A DNA stretch of 8,472 nucleotides. Source: Caryophanales bacterium UBA4365. GTDB taxonomy: Bacteria > Bacillota_I > Bacilli_A > RFN20 > CAG-826. Shown in pieces: positions 1 to 4,761 of the stretch; the first letter of the stretch is position 1, and each line of letters starts with the position of its first letter. The notes under the pieces are model-generated. The model was not told the origin of the DNA. It searched no databases and worked only from the letters and a program-made list of their open reading frames with translations. Location of the stretch: the NCBI GenBank assembly GCA_002393905.1, contig DGSJ01000052.1, positions 1-8,472 of the forward strand, given 5' to 3'. Made by a program: the position numbers and the translations under genes.

Positions 1-2
1 CA

Positions 3-83
3 ACTGTTCGTAAAGAATTTGGAAATGACATTGATGCCGCTTGTGGCCAATTAAGAGCGAAGGAACAACATGAAAGCAATTAA
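3..83 (+). CDS. rlmN: 23S rRNA (A2503-C2)/tRNA (A37) methyltransferase RlmN, C-terminal end (partial)
   Basis: Frame 3 is open from the left edge to a TAA at 81-83 and gives the last 26 residues of a protein. The stretch TVRKEFGNDIDAACGQLR matches the conserved C-terminus of RlmN, the radical-SAM enzyme that methylates A2503 of 23S rRNA and A37 of some tRNAs. The DIDAACGQL motif contains the C-terminal cysteine that forms the covalent intermediate in this family. The radical-SAM CxxxCxxC cluster lies outside the window. Gene order supports the call, because rlmN (yloN) directly precedes prpC and prkC in Bacillus subtilis. The gene overlaps the start of the phosphatase gene by 14 bases, which implies translational coupling. 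Only the tail is visible, so completeness cannot be judged. Confidence 0.88.
   Translation, partial: TVRKEFGNDIDAACGQLRAKEQHESN
60..65 (+). promoter_or_regulatory. Shine-Dalgarno site for the phosphatase gene
   Basis: AAGGAA lies four bases before the ATG at 70, inside the end of rlmN. It supports that start even though the two genes overlap by 14 bases. Confidence 0.7.
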
Positions 84-822
84 GGGAGCATTTATTTCTC
101 GTACTGATATCGGTAAGGTCCGCGTTGTTAACGAAGACCGCGCCATTTCACTTGTTAATGCACAAGGTGATGTTTTGCTCTGCGTTTGCGATGGTCTTGG
201 TGGTCACAACAAAGGCGATTATGCTTCACAATTAGCGGTGAATGTTTTAAGCGATGAATTTAGAAAAATAACCAAGTTTTACGGTGGTTTTTCAATTCGT
301 TTATTCTTAAATCGCACATTAAAAACGATTAATCATGAAATCTTTTCAACTGCTGAGAAGAACAAAATTTACCAAGACATGGGAAGCACAATTGTTCTTG
401 CCTTACTCCACAAAAATCGTATTTATATTGCCTATGCTGGAGATTCAAGAGCATACGGATTAAAAGATGGTGCTTTTTCTCAATTAACAGAAGACCAAAG
501 CTATGTCGATTATCTCTATAACATTGGCAAGATCAAAAAAGAAGAAATGTCGATCTCTAGTGACCGACATAAATTAATGAATGCTTTAGGAATTTATCCA
601 ACAATTTCTTACTCATTAGTGATTTTAAAAAATGAATATGACTCCATTTTGCTTTGTTCGGATGGTTTATATAACAACATGAACAACGATCAAATGAGAG
701 ATATCTTATTAACGAGTGAACGACTTGAACAAAAAGTCGATACTTTACTCGCTGTTGCTAACTCTAACGGTGGTTCAGATAACATGGCGATTTCGCTATG
801 GGAGAAAATCAAAAATGATTAA
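70..822 (+). CDS. prpC: PP2C-family Ser/Thr protein phosphatase (PrpC/Stp)
   Basis: This 250-residue cytosolic protein should be a Mn/Mg-dependent phosphatase that reverses phosphorylation by the kinase encoded next. The length is normal for bacterial Stp/PrpC. The PP2C motifs appear in order: TDIGKVRVVNED (about 12-23), VCDGLGGH with metal-ligand Asp41, DMGST (103-107), AGDSRAY (123-129), SDGL with Asp198, and GGSDN with Asp237. No signal peptide or membrane helix is visible. The start at 70 has a good Shine-Dalgarno site and begins directly before the conserved N-terminal strand. The gene overlaps rlmN by 14 bases and the kinase by 8 bases. Phosphatase-kinase pairing in this order is the standard Firmicutes arrangement. 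In Bacillus, PrpC and PrkC act on translation factors and cell-envelope functions; the targets here are unknown. Confidence 0.93.
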   Translation: MKAIKGAFISRTDIGKVRVVNEDRAISLVNAQGDVLLCVCDGLGGHNKGDYASQLAVNVLSDEFRKITKFYGGFSIRLFLNRTLKTINHEIFSTAEKNKIYQDMGSTIVLALLHKNRIYIAYAGDSRAYGLKDGAFSQLTEDQSYVDYLYNIGKIKKEEMSISSDRHKLMNALGIYPTISYSLVILKNEYDSILLCSDGLYNNMNNDQMRDILLTSERLEQKVDTLLAVANSNGGSDNMAISLWEKIKND

Positions 823-1687
823 GATTGGTGATGTTCTTTCAAATCGTTATCGTATTACCGGCCGCATTGGAACAGGCGGAACCGCTGAAGTTTATTTAGC
901 GACCGATTTTGTTAAGAAACAAACAGTAGCGGTGAAGATCATTAAAGAAGAGTTAGTTAATGATCCACGAAGCGTTGCTCGTTTTGAACACGAAGCTGAA
1001 GCGTGTGCGTCGTTTAACCATCCAAATATTGTGAAGGTTTATAACCAAGGCAAAGTTGATGAACGTCCTTACTTGATTTTTGAATATGTTAAAGGTCAAA
1101 CTCTGTTTGATAGGATTGATTTCCAAACAACTTTCTCCTTAAAAGAAGCCTCTGAAATCATGATTCAACTCTTAGATGCGATTGATTACATCCATAAACG
1201 TGGTGTAATTCATCGTGACATTAAACCTCAAAACATTTTCTATTTAGCCAATGGAACAGTTAAACTTGCCGACTTTGGTATCGCACAAAGTTTAGATGAA
1301 GATGATTCTAAACAGGGTGTGTTTGGATCAGTTTATTATCTAGCTCCAGAAGTCTGTGTTGGCGAACAAGCTTCTATTCAATCTGATATCTATTCCTGTG
1401 GTGTTACTTATTTCCAACTTCTTACTGGAAGACTTCCATTTGAAGATGGCTCAACAAAAGATATCGCAATGGCACACGTGAAACGTTCGTTCCCACATTT
1501 AAGTCAATTTAAACCAGGAATTGCTGATGTTTTTGACAAAATTATTCATAAAGCTTGTGCAAAAAACCCAGCAAATCGTTATGAATCTGCTCAGGAAATG
1601 ATGAACGATATTTCGAATGCATTGCAGAATAAAGATAACCTCAAAGAACATAAGAATTTGTTAAAGAAAATCTTTGGATTTAAATAA
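815..1687 (+). CDS. prkC: Short Ser/Thr protein kinase, PrkC-type catalytic domain only
   Basis: This is a Hanks-type eukaryotic-like kinase of 290 residues. Visible elements are the glycine loop GTGGTAEVY (19-27), VAVK with Lys41, the probable helix-C Glu60, HRDIKPQN (133-140), DFG (153-155), APE (177-179) and SDIYSCGV in lobe C. Usual PrkC proteins are roughly 600-680 residues, with a transmembrane helix and extracellular PASTA repeats. This one stops about 20 residues after the kinase fold with a basic tail, and a clean TAA is followed at once by rsgA, so it does not look like a recent frameshift. The start at 815 is preferred because GGGAG sits 10 bases upstream and the family sequence begins with GDVLSNRY. 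An in-frame ATG at 716 would add 33 residues lying wholly inside prpC. The activation loop is acidic and has no threonine. The kinase role is secure; the stimulus it senses is not evident. Confidence 0.92.
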   Translation: MIKIGDVLSNRYRITGRIGTGGTAEVYLATDFVKKQTVAVKIIKEELVNDPRSVARFEHEAEACASFNHPNIVKVYNQGKVDERPYLIFEYVKGQTLFDRIDFQTTFSLKEASEIMIQLLDAIDYIHKRGVIHRDIKPQNIFYLANGTVKLADFGIAQSLDEDDSKQGVFGSVYYLAPEVCVGEQASIQSDIYSCGVTYFQLLTGRLPFEDGSTKDIAMAHVKRSFPHLSQFKPGIADVFDKIIHKACAKNPANRYESAQEMMNDISNALQNKDNLKEHKNLLKKIFGFK

Positions 1688-2550
1688 TGATTGGTAAGAT
1701 TGTTTCAACTAGTGGTGGGATTTATCGCATCTATAAAGATGGCGTTTGCTATGATGTTTTTCCAAAAGGAATTTTTAAATATCGTAAAGAGCATCTTTGT
1801 GTCGGCGATAACGTTGAATTCGATGAAGACCATTTTGTCATTGAAAAAATATTAGAACGTAAAAACGAACTCATTCGTCCTCGCTGTGCCAACATTGACT
1901 TAGCTTTGGTAACAATGAGTGTTGTTGAACCAGAACTTAGTGAAGAACTTATTTATAAGTTCCTAACTTATGTTTTGATGCACGATATTGAAGCCAAAGT
2001 TGTTTTAACTAAAGTTGATTGTCTACAAGATAAAACACAAATCGAACGCATCAAAACTGACTTAGCTAAAATTGGCATTGAAACAATTTTTGTTTCTAAA
2101 GATGATGAACCATCTAAGCAAAAAGTTCGTGAACTCGTCAAAGGTAAAGTTGTTCTATTTATGGGTCAAACCGGTGTTGGTAAATCTAGTCTAATTAACG
2201 CTATTGATCCAGCTTTTAACCGTAAAATTGGTGAATATTCAAATGCCTTAGGAAGAGGAAAACACCAAACTAAGGAAGTTATTCTTCTTCCATATGAAGA
2301 CTCTTTTATCGCTGATACCCCGGGATTTTCTTCGCTAGATTTATGTATGTATAAAGAAGATTTAGCCCACTATTTTCCGGGATATGAGAAATATTACACT
2401 GAGTGTTATTTCTCTAATTGTCTACACCAAAACGAAAAACAATGTAAAATTAAAGAAGAGATTGAAAATGGGAATCTATCTAATGAAGCCCATGAAATCT
2501 ATGTAAAGTTACTATCCGAATTAGAATATCGTCAAGAGAGGTACAAATGA
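1687..2550 (+). CDS. rsgA: Ribosome small-subunit-dependent GTPase RsgA
   Basis: RsgA (CpgA/YloQ) is a circularly permuted GTPase that checks late maturation of the 30S subunit. The 287-residue protein has the usual length and layout. It has an N-terminal OB fold (about 1-62), then the permuted GTPase domain with G4 TKVD (108-111), G5-like VSKDD (136-140), Walker A GQTGVGKSS (160-168), switch I GRGKHQTKE (189-197) and G3 DTPGFS (210-215). A C-terminal zinc-binding module follows with Cys240, Cys245, His247 and Cys253. No key residue is missing. The ATG shares its A with the TAA of the kinase gene (TAATG), and only a weak GGA at 1676-1678 precedes it, so translation is probably coupled. It ends in TGA, which shows that TGA is read as stop. 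The B. subtilis orthologue is a reported PrkC substrate, consistent with this linkage. Confidence 0.97.
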   Translation: MIGKIVSTSGGIYRIYKDGVCYDVFPKGIFKYRKEHLCVGDNVEFDEDHFVIEKILERKNELIRPRCANIDLALVTMSVVEPELSEELIYKFLTYVLMHDIEAKVVLTKVDCLQDKTQIERIKTDLAKIGIETIFVSKDDEPSKQKVRELVKGKVVLFMGQTGVGKSSLINAIDPAFNRKIGEYSNALGRGKHQTKEVILLPYEDSFIADTPGFSSLDLCMYKEDLAHYFPGYEKYYTECYFSNCLHQNEKQCKIKEEIENGNLSNEAHEIYVKLLSELEYRQERYK

Positions 2551-3206
2551 TGAAAAACTACATTGCTCCTAGCCTATTATCCGCTGATAAAAACGATTTA
2601 AAAAATGAAATTTTAAAAGTTGAAAAACTTGGCGCTGAATACATTCACTGGGATGTCATGGATGGCATTTTTGTACCAAATAAATCCTATACTCCTGAAC
2701 AAGTTCAAGAATTCGCTAAATGCCATAAAATGGTGAACGATGTTCACATCATGGTTCAAGACCCAAAGAAATGGGCTCCAATCTTTGCTGACGCTGGTGC
2801 TGATCTAGTGACATTCCATCTTGAAGCAGTTAATTTTTGTCCAAAATGTACATCGAAAGTCATTAATGACTTACATGCTAAAAACTGTAAAGCAGGAATC
2901 TCTATTAAACCAAAGACTAATGTCAAAGAAGCTTTACCATGGTTAGACAAAGTTGAACTAGTTTTAGTGATGTCTGTTGAACCAGGAAAAGGTGGCCAAG
3001 CATTTATTCCAAGTGCATTAAAGAAAATTAAAAAACTCCGTAAATACATTGATAAACACCATCTTAATTGTTTAATTGAAGTCGATGGTGGAATAAATGC
3101 GGAAACCGGTGCAAAGTGCCGCAAAGCTGGCGCTGATATTCTTGTCGCTGGTTCATATATTTATGGACATGACGATGTCAAAGAAAGAATGGAGTCTCTT
3201 AGATGA
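2547..3206 (+). CDS. rpe: Ribulose-phosphate 3-epimerase
   Basis: Rpe interconverts D-ribulose 5-phosphate and D-xylulose 5-phosphate in the pentose phosphate pathway. The 219-residue protein is a full-length single-domain TIM barrel. Visible active-site residues are Ser9 in APSLLSAD, His34 and Asp36 in IHWDVMDG, His67 in DVHIMV, and Asp180 in EVDGGI. The phosphate-binding loop reads MSVEPGKGGQ (142-151), with lysine where phenylalanine or tyrosine is more usual, and ends with AGS (201-203). Two adjacent ATG codons (2547 and 2550) could serve as start. GAGAGG at 2536-2541 is five and eight bases away respectively, so both are possible. The 2547 start overlaps the rsgA stop as ATGA. Position after rsgA matches Bacillus gene order. 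Confidence 0.96.
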   Translation: MMKNYIAPSLLSADKNDLKNEILKVEKLGAEYIHWDVMDGIFVPNKSYTPEQVQEFAKCHKMVNDVHIMVQDPKKWAPIFADAGADLVTFHLEAVNFCPKCTSKVINDLHAKNCKAGISIKPKTNVKEALPWLDKVELVLVMSVEPGKGGQAFIPSALKKIKKLRKYIDKHHLNCLIEVDGGINAETGAKCRKAGADILVAGSYIYGHDDVKERMESLR

Positions 3207-3895
3207 TTTCGATTAACCTTGTTTGGATTTTCTTTCTTGTCGCTTTTGCTGGAGTTTTTATTGCTCTAGGAGTTTTAAGCATTGTTCGACTTCGTTATGT
3301 TGAAGAAGAGAATCGCTCATTTATGAGACTTTTCCCATGCGAACTGATTAAAGAGAATATTCCAGCTTCTGGTGTCTATCGAATTTTATTATTCACTTTT
3401 AGTGGATTATGTTTCGCTCCAGTTTTTGTAGTCCTTCCACTTCTTGATGAGTTTGGTGGATTAGGTGCAATTGCGATGATCGTCTCCTTCTTATATGGTC
3501 TAGAAGGATTAGTCATGGTCTCAATTTTCTTATTCAAAATTCGTTATACGAATACACATACCAAATTATCGACTGCCTTTATGGCTGGATCATTCCTTGT
3601 GAATGGCTTAACGACCGTCTATGCCATCCTTACTTACACTACCTGGAACAAGTTTGATAAAGGAAGTCCACTGACATTAGTGGTGGCAATCCTTGCTGGA
3701 TTATTAACAATTTCTACTTTAGTGATTACCTTAAATCCAAAATTAAAGAACTGGGCTCAACTCGTGAAAAGTGGTAGTGGAGAAGAAGTAACTTATTCTC
3801 GACCAAAGATCTTCCCGCTTGCTTTCTCAGAGTGGTTACTAATCTTAATTAATTTCTTAGGCGAGATTATCTTCCTAATTTCCTTAATTAGATAA
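3203..3895 (+). CDS. Six-helix integral membrane protein of unknown function
   Basis: I do not recognise a family for this 230-residue protein. Six hydrophobic segments are visible at about 5-28, 59-81, 87-112, 122-146, 155-177 and 205-228, with almost nothing outside the membrane. Positive charges concentrate in loops 1 (29-58), 3 (112-121) and 5 (180-203), which predicts both termini outside the cytoplasm. There is no signal peptidase site, metal cluster or ATP-binding motif. The start is supported by GGAG at 3191-3194 and by the ATGA overlap with the rpe stop. It is the last gene of the kinase operon and ends 14 bases before the terminator hairpin. In B. subtilis this position is held by thiN (thiamine pyrophosphokinase), to which this protein bears no resemblance. 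Transport or a membrane role linked to the kinase are guesses only. Confidence 0.85.
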   Translation: MISINLVWIFFLVAFAGVFIALGVLSIVRLRYVEEENRSFMRLFPCELIKENIPASGVYRILLFTFSGLCFAPVFVVLPLLDEFGGLGAIAMIVSFLYGLEGLVMVSIFLFKIRYTNTHTKLSTAFMAGSFLVNGLTTVYAILTYTTWNKFDKGSPLTLVVAILAGLLTISTLVITLNPKLKNWAQLVKSGSGEEVTYSRPKIFPLAFSEWLLILINFLGEIIFLISLIR

Positions 3896-3909
3896 GAATA
3901 TAAAGATGA

Positions 3910-3935
3910 AAAAATCCGTCGATTGACGGATTTTT
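3910..3935. terminator. Bidirectional intrinsic terminator between convergent operons
   Basis: A perfect 11-base inverted repeat (AAAAATCCGTC, loop GATT, GACGGATTTTT) lies between the membrane-protein gene and rpmB. The GC-containing core is flanked by an A run on one side and a T run on the other. It therefore ends in a U tract on either strand and should stop both the rlmN-to-membrane-protein operon and rpmB. Confidence 0.9.
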
Positions 3936-3943
3936 CTATTGCT

Positions 3944-3961
3944 TAAGTAATTAATTACTTA
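3944..3961. repeat. 18-base perfect palindrome across the rpmB stop codon
   Basis: TAAGTAATTAATTACTTA equals its own reverse complement. It covers the last lysine codon and stop of rpmB and lies nine bases from the terminator hairpin. It could fold as a weak all-A/U-rich stem with a four-base loop. Function is unknown, and it may be only a by-product of AT-rich stop-codon context. Confidence 0.55.
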
Positions 3962-4143
3962 GCGTTTTTCATTAATGAACGGTGGGCTCTAGCTGTCATA
4001 CGGACAGTAACCATTTTTCCATTAATGTTAACTTTGTATTTTTGTAAGTTGGCGTTCCAGACACGACGGGTAGCAATATTACTATGGGAACGGTTGTTAC
4101 CGGATCTACGTCCAACACCTGTGATTTGACAAACTCTTGACAT
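3955..4143 (-). CDS. rpmB: 50S ribosomal protein L28
   Basis: The 62-residue basic protein matches L28 (bL28), a small structural protein of the large ribosomal subunit. Its diagnostic N-terminus is MSRVCQITGVGRRSGNNRSHS, followed by TRRVWNANLQKYKV (about 25-38) and a C-terminal TVRMTARAHRSLMKNAK-type tail. Length is typical. It has Cys5 but no further cysteine pair, so it is the zinc-free form. The start is fixed by GAGAGGT seven bases upstream and by the family N-terminus. The gene is monocistronic from its own strong promoter and convergent with the kinase operon, with which it shares a terminator. The same inverted orientation next to the rlmN-rpe cluster is seen in B. subtilis. The 157-residue membrane-protein gene upstream could also read through into it. 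Confidence 0.97.
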   Translation of the reverse strand: MSRVCQITGVGRRSGNNRSHSNIATRRVWNANLQKYKVNINGKMVTVRMTARAHRSLMKNAK

Positions 4144-4150
4144 CGTATTT

Positions 4151-4157
4151 ACCTCTC
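4151..4157 (-). promoter_or_regulatory. Shine-Dalgarno site for rpmB
   Basis: On the minus strand this reads GAGAGGT, seven bases before the rpmB ATG. It contrasts with the two genes further right, which have no such site. Confidence 0.8.
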
Positions 4158-4179
4158 AATCTTAAGAAAAGCAGTTGCT

Positions 4180-4208
4180 ATTATATCAATGTACTTTAGT
4201 ATTTTCAA
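4180..4208 (-). promoter_or_regulatory. Sigma-A type promoter of rpmB
   Basis: On the minus strand the -35 box is TTGAAA (4203-4208) and the -10 box is a consensus TATAAT (4180-4185), separated by exactly 17 bases. Predicted transcription starts near 4173, giving a leader of about 30 bases. It lies immediately after the stop codon of the upstream gene. The -35 box sits in the loop of an inverted repeat. Confidence 0.85.
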
Positions 4209-4216
4209 ACTAAAGT
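4193..4216. repeat. Inverted repeat enclosing the rpmB -35 box
   Basis: ACTTTAGT (4193-4200) and ACTAAAGT (4209-4216) are perfect 8-base complements around an 8-base centre containing the -35 box. The right arm overlaps the stop codon of the 157-residue protein gene. It could be an operator or an mRNA hairpin after that gene. On the minus strand no U tract follows, so it is not a standard terminator for that gene. Confidence 0.5.
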
Positions 4217-4683
4217 TTATTTTTTGAATATCTTCGTTGGAAATCTTCTAATTCGAGGAGTCGACAATTTCGTAAAGCGTATTCGTAAAGTTTACCTTCC
4301 TTATCAAATGATAAGTAGCATTCTTTTCCTGACTCTAAGAAGAAATCTAAAGTCTTATGTTTTTTACTCCATTCTTCATTAATATAAACAATGTGCGACC
4401 ACTCGTAAGAAACTTCTTTTCCCATACGAACGTGAATAACTCTGGAATCATTCAAAATGTAGTAGGTATTTTTAATTGACATAATACAAAGAATGATACT
4501 CATCACCACTAAAAGTGGTGTATAAATGAAAAACGGAACATCTAAAGCATGGTTTGTCACAATCGAACCAAACGTAAATGAGAAGAAGAAAATCGCTTCA
4601 AAAACAAGAAATGTTCCAATGTATAAAAAGATCAATTTCTTGCTAGAAAGATGAACAACAATATCCTTACCTTTACGAGACAT
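4210..4683 (-). CDS. Two-helix membrane protein with probable bacterial PH-like domain
   Basis: The 157-residue protein has a basic cytoplasmic N-terminus (MSRKGKD), two hydrophobic helices (about 17-39 and 51-70) and a soluble C-terminal part. That part reads as alternating strands, including YYILNDSRVIHVRMGKEVSYEW (split here as 74-84 and 85-95) and DFFLESGKECYLSF (113-126). A helix pair followed by a ‘Y-x-L-x-x-x-x-V’ strand and an E-x-x-Y-x-W strand recalls bacterial PH-like (bPH/YdbS-type) proteins, whose roles are mostly unknown. The assignment is by pattern only. It is divergent from the large glycosyltransferase-like gene, 78 bases away. No Shine-Dalgarno site precedes the ATG; an extended -10 element ends six bases upstream of it, so the mRNA may be leaderless. 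Downstream on the same strand is rpmB. Confidence 0.75.
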   Translation of the reverse strand: MSRKGKDIVVHLSSKKLIFLYIGTFLVFEAIFFFSFTFGSIVTNHALDVPFFIYTPLLVVMSIILCIMSIKNTYYILNDSRVIHVRMGKEVSYEWSHIVYINEEWSKKHKTLDFFLESGKECYLSFDKEGKLYEYALRNCRLLELEDFQRRYSKNKL

Positions 4684-4689
4684 GTTTTT

Positions 4690-4698
4690 ATTGTAGCA
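4690..4698 (-). promoter_or_regulatory. Extended -10 promoter, probably giving a leaderless mRNA
   Basis: On the minus strand this reads TGCTACAAT, an extended -10 element. Six bases (AAAAAC) separate it from the ATG of the PH-like gene, which places the expected +1 on the A of the start codon. The -35 region at 17-base spacing (TAGAGT) is poor, as is usual for extended -10 promoters. Confidence 0.6.
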
Positions 4699-4745
4699 AA
4701 TTCGAAGTGACGACTCTACTTATTATTTCATTCCAATAATGACTA

Positions 4746-4754
4746 TGTTATTAT
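4746..4754 (+). promoter_or_regulatory. Extended -10 promoter of the large membrane protein, probably leaderless
   Basis: TGTTATTAT fits a TGn-extended -10 (TATTAT at 4749-4754). The ATG at 4762 follows after seven bases, so initiation at about 4761-4762 would leave virtually no 5' leader. The -35 region is weak (TTTCAT at 4726-4731, spacing 17). It lies back to back with the promoter of the PH-like gene. Confidence 0.5.
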
Positions 4755-4761
4755 TTTGGAA

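Noticed and set aside
716..814. An in-frame ATG at 716 would extend the kinase by 33 residues, including a hydrophobic stretch resembling a membrane helix.
   Set aside because: The extension lies wholly within the conserved C-terminal part of the phosphatase gene, and GGGAG precedes the ATG at 815. The kinase family also begins with the sequence just after 815. The apparent helix is a reading-frame artefact.
2756..3124. A 122-codon open frame on the minus strand inside rpe.
   Set aside because: It is antisense to a gene with all active-site residues intact, has no ribosome-binding site and shows no recognisable protein features.
4756..4761. A TTG codon at 4756 as start of the large membrane protein.
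   Set aside because: It adds only two residues, overlaps the predicted spacer between -10 element and +1, and has no Shine-Dalgarno site. The ATG at 4762 is the simpler choice, though the TTG cannot be excluded.
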